A DNA stretch of 64,000 nucleotides from Saccopteryx bilineata (GCF_036850765.1 NC_089492.1:103435022-103499021), one strand, 5' to 3'; counted from the stretch's first letter, positions 39,666 to 50,500 are shown. A program made the numbers and translations. Notes: generated by a model from the letters alone, not told the origin.

Positions 39666-41340
39666 ATGGCTTCTTCGAGTAGGTATAAATGTAAGAATAG
39701 TCTTGACACCTTCTGTTATATATGCAGTTGTTACACACTTCAATGTCAAAGGCACAATATTTCATCATTTGTGACATGTGCATATATTGCCTATTTTCAA
39801 GTTCCCTTTGGCAATCAAGACAAGAATTGGGCTCCTCATAGTGTGTGTCATAATTGTGAGGAAATGCTTTATGACTGGACAAAAGGAAAACGCAAGGGAA
39901 TGCCTTTTGGTATTCCCATGGTTTGGCGTGAACTTAAGGACCACAGCAGTGACTGTTATTTTTGTCTGATCCATACAAAGGGCATCAGCAAGAAAAAAAC
40001 AGCATATGATCGCATATCCTAATATTCTTTCAACAATACGACCTATCCCACACTCTGAGACACTCCCAGTTCTAGTTTTCAATGGTTTTATTTCTTCTAA
40101 GGATGAAGAAAGTGAACATGGTGATCAAGTGTATTTTGATAAGATGCATGAGGAAATGGTTGTAGAATCTGAAGGGTCTTCTTCTGATGCCAAGCAGTCA
40201 TTAACCCCTCAGCAGTTTAGCCAACCTGAATTGAATGACTTAGTAAGAATGACATAAAAATTGTCCTCGACCTTCTGAAGTATAAGGAGTATAACTGAAT
40301 CATTTGTGTGGATCTTAAAATGGTAAATTTCCTGCTAGGACAACAGAGAGGTTTCACAAAGTATCCTTGCTTTCTGTGTTTGTGGGACAGCCGAGCTCGG
40401 GAGAAACACGGGACACGGACGGAGTGGCCAAAATGTGAAGCTCTGGAAGTAGGGATGCAAAATATTGTGAATGAACCTGTAGTTAATCAAGACAGGATCA
40501 TTTTCCCCCCACTTCACATCAAACTTGGCTTAATGAAGCAGTTTGTTCAGGTTTTGAATAGAGAAAGTGAATGCTTTCAACATATTTCTGCTTTTCCTGC
40601 CTTGTCTTTCGAGAAGATAAAAGCAGGTGTATTCAATGGACCTCAAATTCAAACCCTCATACGTGATGAAGAATTTGCCAGGAAGATAAATAAGGAGGAG
40701 AAAGCAGCATGGCAGTCTTTTGTGGCAGTTACAAAGAACTTCCTTGGCAACAAAAAAAGCAGAAAACTATGAACTTCTGGTTCAAAGGATGCTGTTGGCT
40801 TTCCGAGACATTGGATGTAACATGAGCGTTAAAATTCACTTCCTGGCCCTGGCCGGTTGGCTCAGTGGTAGAGCGTCGGCCTGGCGTGCGGGGGACCGGG
40901 GTTCGATTCCCGGCCAGGGCATATAGGAGAAGCGCCCATTTGCTTCTCCACACTGCCCCCCCTTCCTTCCTCTCTGTCTCTCTCTTCCCCTCCCGCAGCC
41001 AAGGCTCCATTGGAGCAAAGATGGCCCGGGCGCTGGGGATGGCTCCTTGGCCTCTGCCCCAGGTGCTAGAGTGGCTCTGGTCGCGGCAGAGCGACGCCCC
41101 AGAGGGGCAGAGCATCGCCCCCTGGTGGGCAGAGCATCGCCCCTGGTGGGCGTGCCGGGTGGATCCGGGTCGGGCGCATGCGGGAGTCTGTCTGACTGTC
41201 TCTCCCCGTTTCCAGCTTCAGAAAAATACCAAAAAAAAAAAAAAAAAATTCACTTCCTGAACAGTCACCTTGATAAGTTTCCTGAAAATCTTGGAGCTGT
41301 TAGTGATGAGCAGACTATTTACTGCTGGAGCATCAATTGA
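39666..41340 (+). pseudogene. Broken transposon-encoded protein of an uncharacterized Cys-rich family
   Basis: Pieces in order: 39666-about 40010 (zinc-binding-like N-terminus with FCYIC, PHSVCHNC and SDCYFC pairs, and FGIPMVWREL); after a frame change, 40010-40257 (YPNILSTIRPIPHSETLPV ... TPQQFSQPELNDLVR); 40308-about 40755 (VDLKMVNFLLGQQRGFTKYP, CFLCLWDSRA, PPLHIKLGLMKQFV, GVFNGPQIQTLI); after a second frame change at an A-run near 40750, ENYELLVQRMLLAF up to a SINE at 40845; after it, NSHLDKFPENLGAVSDEQ then YCWSIN and stop at 41340. Compared with the family as I remember it, a segment between 40257 and 40305 and another just after SDEQ are missing. At least two frameshifts, two deletions and two SINE hits (one inside the frame, one just 5') mean it is dead. 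Confidence 0.75.
40845..41244 (+). mobile_element. Ves-like SINE (family A) nested in the hAT coding region
   Basis: Flanked by an exact 14-bp duplication aaaattcacttcct (40831-40844 and 41245-41258). It splits the codons for KIHFL from NSHLD in the transposon reading frame. Contains TCGCCCCCTGGTGG at 41115-41128. Confidence 0.95.
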
Positions 41341-43714
41341 GATTGTCCTCAACAAGTACACAAATGCAAGAGCTACAAATGCAAATTTTTGCCTGAATAG
41401 AATTTAAATAAGTTTTGCGCAAATTTTATAATTAAAATAAGTGTTTTAATATGTTATATTTTGAAATTGTAGACAAATTCTGATGCAATCACATCTTTTA
41501 GTGTATTAGTATATTTACTGCATTATATAAATTATTATATTTTCACAAAGATGATGCCCAAGAAGACATTCTACTTCATTATGTTGAACTAAATGTTGAA
41601 AATTTTACAATAAGATGAAAACCTAAAATCTTGAATTGCAAAAAAACTGTAGCTTACAGAGAAAAACTAATGTCAGATTTGAGATCAGCACACTCGAATT
41701 AGGTAAGAACAAGTGTTTTTGTGGATGCAACAAAAATTTTGTTCCCCAGTGTTATTGGAAGTTAACCCTAGTCACACATGGAATTCTTTTCCGCGTATCA
41801 CTATCTTCTTAAATATCTCAATTTCCAATAATCAAAGACATTTCCACTTCTGAGTAGCTGAGATTTTAAAGTAGCGGAGAATATTAAAAATTTAATTGTT
41901 GGCCACATAAACTCTAGCCCGCGGGCCTATGTCGGCCATGCCTGGTCTAGGTGCTTCTGGCCACAGCTGAAGGCCCCGAGGGTGGGGAAACTACTCCTGG
42001 CCCAAGCTGGCCAACTGGATTCTCTGTCCTGGGAATCGGCTACTGGAACCAAGAGAGGCAGGTTGCATCCTTGTAGGGTGTTGGCTCAGGAAATGACATG
42101 AGGAGGGGCCAAGGTAGCTGCATTAGATTCTGTACGGGAAAGAGGCAGCACAGTCAGCCTGCTGAGGGAGGAGAAGCAGGCCTGAGGGAGAGGCGGAGAG
42201 GAGGCAGAGGGACAGAGAACTGGTTGCTGCCAGCCCCTGCTTCACACTCTTGTCAGGAGATACCCCTACACAATGACACCACCATCTCACTCCTCCCCTT
42301 GCTGCTGGGAGGGGTTTCTCTAACTTCCACCCAGAGCTCTAGGACAGACAGGACCGCCTCTCCCTGTCTAGCACCATTCCCCTGAGCACCGGGTGCAACC
42401 TGGAGAAAACACCCTCCATCAGCACGGCCAGCCGCAACCTTCTGATCCTGCTTGGAGACTCTGACCCACTCGGAGAATGAAATTTGGAACTGTCTGCCCT
42501 GCAGCCATCTTCTGATCAAAGCGGGACAAGAGCCACCAGCCCTGAGACCAGCCCTCCGATCTTCCAAGTGATTGTTTTCAGCTCTGAAGGAATGCAATGC
42601 GGGAGTTTCTCCCACAAATGTGAAACCTGAATAACTTCAGTGAGATGGTGGCCTTCCCTTCCTTGCCCATTTTATAAGGGCTTATCAGACTAGAGAAGAA
42701 AGGTGGGTTGTTTTCTCCCCCCTTTTAGGATATAATAAAATACTGTATAAACATTTAAAGTTTTCTTCCAATTACTCAGTAATGACTCTGGACTCACCCC
42801 AACCTTTCTGAGACACGGGCTATCATACATGGGACCTGTCCCTCAGGTTCCTTCAGCAGGACTTCTGGGCATGCGTGGCTGCCTGTGCTCCCAAGGGGAC
42901 CACCCTCCCTCACACCCTGCACTCTCGTTGGGCCAGACTAGGCTCCCTCTCTTCCCCTCCAGCAGCTGTTTATACTTGCTTTTTGCCCAAACAGGGCTCC
43001 TTGTCCCTGACCTCTTCCCTCTCCTCTGCCTCTCAGCATCTTGGGTCCTTGGTTGCCAGCCAAGCTTCCCTCCTGCCTTCCGCCTGCTCCCCTGTCCCTG
43101 CTCTGATCGCCTGAGGTTTTCATTGTTGAAACTGCTCCTCTGGACGCCAGGTGCAGTGACATCACAGCTTCCTGAGGGGAGGGCCACCTTCCTGGTTAAA
43201 CCTCCATCTGCGTGAAGGTAGCTCCTGAGCTCCCAACACCAGAAGGAGCTTGTTGGCACAGCTTTTAAAGCCTTCCTCAAGCTGAGGGTGACCCCAAACT
43301 ACCTACCTGGCCTGCAACCCTCCCCAAGCTCAGTCACATGCCTTGTTCATCTTTCTTTTAAGCCCACACTCCCTGATCCCAACACAGCACCTGGCACACA
43401 GCAGATACTCAAAATATTTTTGTTGACTTGAAACCACAAATACTCACCGGGTTGAATAAATATTATTCTTTTCAAGGAGTTGAAAGAGAGAAAGAACCAC
43501 CTGTTGGGATCCTGTCAAGCCCTGGTTGAATACACACCCCCTGGCCACCCCTAAGGAAGTCTCCGTGAGGCCTGCGAGGTGTTACAACTCCAGGGCCATT
43601 GAGACCCAGCTGGAGAGCCCGAGGCTGCATGGAGCACAGCCTCGAGGGGCTGGGCCTGTCTCAGCACTGCGAGGGCAGCCCTGACAGCCCACTCCAGGAA
43701 AATAGCCTTTGACA

Positions 43715-43932
43715 ATAAACCTTGAGTATAGAATTTATTGTTCAAATCAGGACATCTTTGAGAGTGAACGGAAAATGACACCGGGACTAGTCCAGATTGG
43801 CAGGCTGGATGGTCACTCTGGGCAATCTATTGAATTCTGTACTTAAACTTTCATAAAGAGCAAACAAAAGAGAGTTTTCTCAACCTAACAACTTGCTAGA
43901 ACAAAGTCGCTTATGGCCAGGATGGTCCTATT
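43715..43932 (-). other. STPG4: STPG4 3' untranslated region (inferred)
   Basis: Sequence following the STPG4 stop codon on the - strand, running to just past a candidate AATAAA (plus-strand tttatt at 43734-43739), about 195 bases after the stop. No repeat interrupts it. The end is inferred from the hexamer. Confidence 0.5.
43734..43739 (-). promoter_or_regulatory. Candidate polyadenylation signal for STPG4
   Basis: AATAAA on the - strand, 195 bases after the STPG4 stop codon; a second AATAAA-like string lies close by on the + strand (43714) and is not thought relevant. Confidence 0.45.
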
Positions 43933-44049
43933 TTAAAAGCCAATGGTATTGTTGAAGAAAAGGCTATGCTCCTGCCCCATTTTGGCTATGGTCCGGGGCT
44001 GCTTGGGGTATTGCGCTGAAGCTGTGTATGCTCCTGGGCCCGGGGTTTT
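43933..44049 (-). CDS. STPG4: STPG4 terminal coding exon
   Basis: Read on the - strand, a pyrimidine tract and AG (complement of 44050-44051) precede a 117-bp in-frame exon (phase 0) that ends TTT TAA at 43933-43935. It encodes [20 protein letters not shown], then [18 protein letters not shown] and stop. PGPGAY is the sperm-tail PG-rich repeat signature, and the C-terminal MGQEHSLFF stretch matches STPG4 (C2orf61) as I remember it. Known role: gonad-expressed factor, reported in mouse as a maternal protein linked to DNA demethylation in the zygote. Position and strand fit the human order TTC7A(+)-STPG4(-). No other exon was recognised up to 64000, so the rest would lie across large introns. 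Confidence 0.8.
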   Translation of the reverse strand, partial: KTPGPGAYTASAQYPKQPRTIAKMGQEHSLFFNNTIGF

Positions 44050-44614
44050 CTGAAAAGAGAACAGAAAACGGGAACTGATGAGAGTCTGACACCAAACCCT
44101 GGAGCCTGCTGAGCCTGGCTGCTGGCTCCGGCACGGCTGGCAAATGCCCGTGGAGGGAGGGAGACAAGGGCCACTCTGGCTTCGGCTGAGGCCTGGGCTC
44201 CTTGCACTGGCGTGTATCCTTGGAGCTCAGACCTGCTCCTGCCAGCCGCTCTCCCCAATGCTGCAGAGGTGCCGAGAGACAGCGGACAAGCGACAGCCTG
44301 AACTTGGGGCACGGGGGCAGCTCACAGGCCACCTGCACCTCCAGGCACACTCAGTCACAGGGCACTTTGTCCCTGGGAATGGCATTGCTGTCCCCTCTAG
44401 TGAATCTCCGTCTAGTAGTAAGGGGTTAAAGAGTGGATTCTGAGCTGAGTGGCTGACCTTAAAAGCCCAAACTCGTGTGTTTTGATCATTGACCCAGCGT
44501 GAGTGGTAAAGTATTTTTCTGCCATGGTCTGTGGACCCCAGGGTCAGAAGTATCCTCAAGGGATCTACGAGTTCTACTTTTTAAAAATCATGTTTTCATT
44601 TTGATGAAATTCTT

Positions 44615-44776
44615 TTATTTTTAATGATTTTTTTTTTTTATAGAGAGGAAGGGGGTTAAAGAGAGAGAGAGAGAGGAACAGTGACCTGTTCCCGTATGTG
44701 CTCTGACCAGGGATCAAATTAGTAACCTCTGCACTTGGGGACGATGCTCTAACCAACTGACCTATCCGGCCAGAGC
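44615..44776 (-). mobile_element. tRNA-derived bat SINE, first of a same-site pair
   Basis: Reverse-oriented; its head reads gctctggccggataggtcag. Flanked by ttgatgaaattctt at 44601-44614 and 44777-44790. Confidence 0.85.
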
Positions 44777-44790
44777 TTGATGAAATTCTT

Positions 44791-44970
44791 TTTTTTTTTT
44801 TTTTAGATTTTATTTATTCATTTTAAAGAGAGGAGAGAGAGAGAGAGAAGGGGAGGAGGAGCAGGCATCAACTCCCATATGTGTCTTGACCAGGCAAGTC
44901 CGGGATTTAAAACCAGTGACCTCAGAATTCCAGGTTGACATTTTATCCATTGTGCCACCACAGGTCAGGC
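44791..44970 (-). mobile_element. Type-C bat SINE, second of a same-site pair
   Basis: Reverse-oriented (head cctgacctgtggtggcacaa). Flanked by ttgatgaaattctt at 44777-44790 and 44971-44984, sharing its left copy with the SINE before it. Confidence 0.88.
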
Positions 44971-45165
44971 TTGATGAAATTCTTTAAAAAATTATTGTGC
45001 CAATTCTTTAAACAAAGCTTCTTTTCTATACTGATAAATGCAAATGACTGTCATTTTCATAAACTAAGACTTGGATTTCTAAGGTCAGTGTTTTCCATGC
45101 TGGGATTTATCTTGAGTTGTCCAAGAAACACCAGGGCCTCTGTGTATGGTTAAGGGAAGAATTTT

Positions 45166-45501
45166 TTTTTTTTTTACAGAGACAGAGAGAGAGTCAGAGT
45201 GAGGGATAGACAGGGACAGACAGACAGGAACAGAGAGATGAGAAGCATCAATCATTAGTTTTTCGTTGCGCATTGCGACACCTTAGTTGTTCATTGATTG
45301 CTTTCTCATATGTGCCTTGACCATGGGCCTTCAGCGGACCGAGTAACCCCTTGCTTGAGCCAAGGACCTTGGGTCCAAGCTGGTGAATTTTTGCTCAAAC
45401 CAGATGAGCCCGCGCTCAAGCTGGCGACCTCAGGGTATCGAACCTGGGCCTTCCGCATCCCAGTCTGACGCTCTATCCACTGCGCCACCGCCTGGTCAGG
45501 C
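45166..45501 (-). mobile_element. Type-B bat SINE
   Basis: Reverse-oriented; exact 18-bp duplication ggttaagggaagaatttt at 45148-45165 and 45502-45519. Confidence 0.95.
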
Positions 45502-45534
45502 GGTTAAGGGAAGAATTTTATTGTCACATAGACC

Positions 45535-45620
45535 TGGTTTAAGTCCCAGTCTCACCCCCAATGGCTCAGTGTGACCTTGGGCGATGGGCTTCCCATGCCT
45601 CCCCCATTAAAGTGAGGTTC
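45535..45620 (+). repeat. MIR-like trace
   Basis: 'gacctggtttaagtcccagt' followed by 'gtgtgaccttgggcgatggg' resembles MIR. Confidence 0.4.
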
Positions 45621-46395
45621 TGAGTCTCACAGGAAGCTCTGCAGGGCAGACAGCACTGAGCAGGCCCAGCCAGGGTCTCCACATGCTGCCTACCACTGTA
45701 TTATTCTCTGTTATCACCTTCTTGTCATTTCCTTCCTTGCTTGCAGCTTGTTATCTCTTCAGGAGACAGTAAGAGTGGCAATTGGATTACTCTGAGAGTA
45801 GGACAGAAAGTCGGCCCAGCATGGATGACGTCAGCTGCCTGCAGAAGCCACTTTAAATGACAGGATGTTTCCCTTGCCAAAAGCAGAGGAGCAGCCTGGA
45901 AATCTCATCAAGTCCTGGCCGGATGTCAAAAACACTGAAGCCTTTATTAGTGCTATTAGTGAGGAAGCAGGCTGTGTGAGGAGTCCTGGATGACCGGCCC
46001 ACAAACTAGGTCTGTGGGCTTGCCCCCAGCCACCCCGCCCACAAGAGCACCCCTCGGGAGGCTGCCGATTACGGTTCTCAGACCTTGAGAACATCTGGCT
46101 CCATCATCTCCCAGCCCTAGTCTCACTGACACCAAGCAAACCTCTGGCTGTCCTTGGTTTCCATGAAGTTTCCTGTAAGAGGAGACACTCCACAGAGCAG
46201 CAGCCCGGAACTCCAGCTACCCCCTTGGTGGACACTTGTGAATTAACCCTACACCTCTGGCTTCTCTCTCAGTTTCCTGGGAGTTTGGTTAGCATGACAC
46301 CAACTTCCTGGGGGTACTCAGCCCTGTGAAAGCTAAAAAAAACCCTCCATGTCTGGGTCTCGGTGAAGCCATGGAGTATGAGGATCTGATTAAGG

Positions 46396-46728
46396 CAGGG
46401 GTCCCCAAACTTTTTACACAGGGGGCCAGTTCACTGTCCCTAAGACCATTGGAGGGCCGGACTATAAAAAAAACTATGAACAAATCCCTATGCACACTGC
46501 ACATATCTTATTTCAAAGTAAAAAAACAAAACGGGAACAAATACAATATTTAAAATAAAGAACAAGTAAATTTAAATCAACCAACTGACCAGTGTATTTC
46601 AATGGGAACTATGCTCCTCTCACTGACCACCAATGAAAGAGGTGCCCCTTTCGGAAGTGCGGCGGGGGCCGGATAAATGGCCTCAGGGGGCCGCATGTGG
46701 CCCGCGGGCCGTAGTTTGGGGACCCCTG
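46396..46728 (+). mobile_element. Non-autonomous hAT element, 333 bp
   Basis: Ends CAGGGGTCCCCAAACTTTTT and the inverted copy at the right (AGTTTGGGGACCCCTG) match over 16 bases. An exact 8-bp duplication gattaagg flanks it (46388-46395 and 46729-46736). It has no coding capacity. The perfect duplication and well-kept ends suggest a fairly recent insertion. Confidence 0.88.
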
Positions 46729-47546
46729 GATTAAGGGTTTCACCCGCCTCTTGCTGGTGGTCGGTTTTTAGTTTTACAGGCAGGGACTTCTCAGTATTCA
46801 CACTTCCAGATAAAGACTGCAGGACCCCATATTGGCAGCTCTGAAACAAGATCCTGAAGGCAAGGGCTTGGGACCCCACAAGTGGGTTGGGGAGTGACCA
46901 GCGGCCTGACAGTAGTACTAGCCCTCTCCTACCCACTGCCTAGCCTCACCCCGCAGAGTGGGCCCACTTCCTTACAGGCAGAATTTGTATTTCTGTCTCC
47001 CAACCATGTCAAATAAGGCTAAATACCAGCGACTTGCAGACTGGGGTGCAGGCTGGAAATACTAAGGTCATGGAAATGAAAACTGTCTTTTAGCATTTAA
47101 AAAAAAAAGCCAGTGTGTTCATAAACTCCACGTTATGCTCTTGAGATCTTCCTTGGCCTTCCCTAGGTCTTCGGGGCTTTCACATACTTCTTCATACATC
47201 TCCTTGCACTTGAGCCTCTTCCTTGTCTGCCCTGAGTCAAGGGCAGGGGATTGCTCCTGCCTTAATGGTCTCATTTGGTTTCCTAATAATGTTTCTGCTC
47301 TCATTTTTTGCTCTCAGAAGCCACACACAAAAAGGCAATTCTGGATGGATGAGGGCGGCCACTGTCCACTGCTTGCTTCAGTTCATTAAAGGTGTTTCCC
47401 CACAAAGCATCCAGGTCATAACATGGATGGCAGGTCACTCTGCTGGCTGTTCTCAACTGAACTCATAATTCACTACAGCCTTCAGGAGTCACTCTGTGCC
47501 TGACCCTGGCTGAAGGCTTGCCCGGTATTTGAGCTCTATATTCTTT

Positions 47547-47757
47547 TTTTTTTTTTTTTAATCTTTTTTTTTTCCTTTTTTTCTTTATTCATTTTTAAAG
47601 AGGAGAGAGAGAGGGAGAGAGAGAGAGAGAAGGCGGGAGGAGCTGGAAGCATCAACTCCCATATGTGCCTTGACCAGGCAAGCCCAGGGTTTTTGAACCA
47701 GCAACCTCAGCATTTCCAGGTCGATGCATTATCCACTGCGCCACCACAGGTCAGGCT
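47547..47757 (-). mobile_element. Type-C bat SINE
   Basis: Reverse-oriented; exact 16-bp duplication gagctctatattcttt at 47531-47546 and 47758-47773. Confidence 0.92.
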
Positions 47758-48524
47758 GAGCTCTATATTCTTTGCTGTCTTGACAAGCAATGATATATAA
47801 TTGTATATATTTATACAATTGTATATGACTCTACTAGAATTGTATATGACTAAAATACCCCCACCCCACCTCCACTACCCCCCCCCCCCAACACACAGCC
47901 ATGAAACCTACGACCATATCTGTCTTTTAGAATACTTACTGAACAGGCAGGCAAGAATCGAGGTATTCGGGATTGGAAACAAGAAGTAATAGAAGTTGCT
48001 GGAGGTATTTTCAAGTCATAATGACCTGGCCCTGGGCCTTCACGCTATTAAAAAAAAAAAAAGGTTTTGTTTTTTTTAAATAGTGTTTCATAATTACTAA
48101 TATTTGATATATGTTAATGCTTTATTTGCCTTCTAGAAATAAACATATGAATCAGTGATGTAGTAGACAAACTGTATTTGGGCTTGAAAGATCTTATTAA
48201 TGTGTGCCCTGGTACAAGTCATTGTGAAATGGGAAAAATAGCTACTTTATCTACTTTGCCTGCTTGATGGATGACTGTGAAGACTAAAGGTCAGGTGACA
48301 GTAAAAGTCTCCCCTTGTCCATGCCTGGGCCCCCTCGCCACACTGGCATGCCTCACTCCATAACTGTCCCTTTGACTGTTAATAGTGACTTGCTTCTCTG
48401 AGCTGTTAGCTTTATAAAACACACTTATTCTTTTATATAACTATAGTATATTTTATGTTAATCCAAACAAGTATTTACAGCAATTCACTGACATAAGTAT
48501 AATGCTATGAGAAAAAGAGAGGTG

Positions 48525-48672
48525 AAAGGAAGGAAGGAAGGAAAAGAAGAAGGAAGGAAGGAAAAGAAGAAGGAAGGAAGGAAGGAAGGAAGGAAGGAAG
48601 GAAGGAAGGAAGGAAGGAAGGAAGGGAGGAAGGAAGGGGGGAAGAAAGGAAAAAAGGGAGGAAGGAAAGAGA
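48525..48672 (+). repeat. (GGAA)n microsatellite
   Basis: About 150 bases dominated by GGAA units with AAGAA and GGGG interruptions; the core 48561-48624 is a nearly pure run. Chance open frames cover it on both strands. Confidence 0.93.
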
Positions 48673-48783
48673 AAAAAACAAAACTTAGCATATGATTGTG
48701 GTGGAAGTATAAATTTAAATTTAGCTTTTCTGGAGCACAACTTGACAAACTATGAAATAGCTTAAAAACATATATACCTGTCA

Positions 48784-49160
48784 GCCCTGGCTGGTTGGCT
48801 CAGCAGTAGAGCGTCAGCCCAGCGTGTGGAAGTCCTGGGTTCGATTCCCAGTCAGGGCACACAGGAGAAGCACCGATCTGCTTCTCCACCCTTTCCCCTC
48901 TCCTTCCTCTATATCTCTCTCTTCCCCTCCCTCAGCCAAGGTTCCAATGGAGCAAAAATTGGCCAGGGCACTGAGGATGGCTCTGTGGCCTCTGCCTCAG
49001 GCGCTAGAATGGCTCTGACCACATCAGAGCAACAACCCAGATGGGCAGAGCATCACCCCCTGGTGGGCATGCCGGGTGGATCCCTGTTGGGTGCATGTGA
49101 GAGTCTGTCTGACTGCCTCCCCGCTTCTAACTTTGGAAAAATACAAAAACAAACAAACAA
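48784..49160 (+). mobile_element. Ves-like SINE (family A)
   Basis: Full-length, moderately diverged. Partial duplication around 'atacctgtc' on both sides. CTCF-like site TCACCCCCTGGTGG at 49053-49066. Confidence 0.88.
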
Positions 49161-50500
49161 AAAATATATATTTATACCTGTCCAAATAGAGAGAAAGAAG
49201 AAAGAGACTGTTTACAAGATTGTTCCAGAAATTCAGGAGACAAATGAGTCCTGAGCCCAGAACAGAGAGAGTGGAAACAGCCGAATACCATAGCAAATAA
49301 TGCGGGAAAGATGTTAGCCTTTTATTTTATTTTCTAGTAATTCACTGTTTTCAAATACCTGTGCTATCTGACAAAAATGAGGTTTTCTGGCATGATGTCT
49401 TGGATCTGTTTCTAAATAAAGCAGGAACTAGGGGAGTGAAGTGAGTGAAGCTAGAGACGGTCCAGGAGCTGATCACTGTTGAATGGGAACACGGGTTCAA
49501 CACAGCACTCTGTCCATGAGGTAGCTTTTTAAGTTTTTATAATACAAAGTTAAAGACCATGTACATTTATTATTTTAACTCAGCAATTATACATTTAGGA
49601 GTTCGTCCAAAGAAAACAACTGAGAATGTCTGCAAATATTTAGCCAGAGACATTCACTGTAACATCATTTCTAAAATCTGAAATTGAGAAGTAAACTAAA
49701 TAACCGATGCTGTGTGCTTGGTTAAATAAATTGTGACTCTCTCATCCAGCCATCCAGTGTTGATGAATTTTTATGGACATAAAAGCTATTTCAAAATATC
49801 CTTAAGTAAAAAAAAAGAAGCTTAAAATGATGCATGAAAAAGTTGGGACTGGAGTGTTCACTGACAGTTTCTCCAGGTGATGGCATGTTGGGTAAAAAGA
49901 AACTTTTTTTTTTTTTTTTTGCTTATCAGCACTTGCTAATTTTTCTACAGTGGACTTGAGTGCTCTTAAAATATGAAAAACAATTATACCTAATGTATAG
50001 ATAAATGAGTATGGAAAATGAGTGAAGAAGAAAAGGAAGTAGGGAGAAAAAGATAAACTGAAGGGAAGGTTAGAACAGAAAAATGTGTCCCATAAGATCC
50101 TTCTAATAGGTAGGACTGGGCCACAAATTGGCCAACGGATTTGGCAGGACGAGCCCCGCACAGCACTCAGGAGCAGGGCTTTCCTGTTCCCTCCTGCAGT
50201 GGCACAGCGGTGTCGTCACAGCTCCAGCTCCATTCTCAGTTACCCCACCATGAACGGAGTCTGTTATTAACAGCCAAGCACAAGTCTGATGCGCCTCATA
50301 CTTTCACAACACATGGCAGGGAGATGAATGCACTTGAGGAACGGAGATGGCTATCTGTATGCAGTGACCTCTGTACCCGCAATGGAGAAATCTGAGCCAC
50401 CCCAAAATCAAAGGACTAGAAAGCCAACAGGTTCTGACAGGAAAAGTTTGTGCAATGACCCCTTGGTGTGGCCATAATAAGCACAAGACTCTCAAGCCAG

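Larger units (their letters stand above)
37977..41944 (+). mobile_element. hAT-type DNA transposon, 3968 bp, with broken coding region and three nested SINEs
   Basis: Left end CAGGCGTGGCCAACA and reverse-complemented right end CAGGCATGGCCGACA agree at 13 of 15 bases. They are flanked by 8-bp near-identical sites, gcctaggt (37969-37976) and gtctaggt (41945-41952). An 8-bp duplication with a CTAG core and CAGG-type ends is the hAT hallmark. Inside, a + strand reading frame in pieces (39666-41340) resembles a family of uncharacterized multicopy proteins known from cnidarians, arthropods and fish. Three SINEs (38068-38494, 39117-39468, 40845-41244), each with its own target duplication, interrupt it. 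Without them the element would be about 2.75 kb. No hAT dimerisation domain was recognised. Confidence 0.82.
32781..43714. other. Intergenic region between convergent TTC7A and STPG4
   Basis: About 11 kb. It holds an MaLR-type LTR (34486-34923), a MER5-like element (36122-36307), a Ves-like SINE (36345-36731) and the hAT-type element with nested SINEs (37977-41944). 32781-34480, 34930-36120, 36740-37960 and 41960-43700 show no named feature; a MIR-like trace lies near 43340-43430. Confidence 0.75.

Noticed and set aside
40861..40920. tRNA-like folds with good A and B boxes (also at 38084, 50515, 58801, 63145)
   Set aside because: They are the heads of SINEs continuing into the SINE body and A-rich tail, not tRNA genes.
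39666..41340. Possibility of a domesticated (host-used) transposon protein
   Set aside because: At least two frameshifts, two missing segments and a SINE within the frame; no continuous reading frame remains in this copy.
48453..48748. Phe/Leu/Pro/Ser-rich and Lys/Glu/Gly-rich open frames
   Set aside because: Translation of the GGAA microsatellite.
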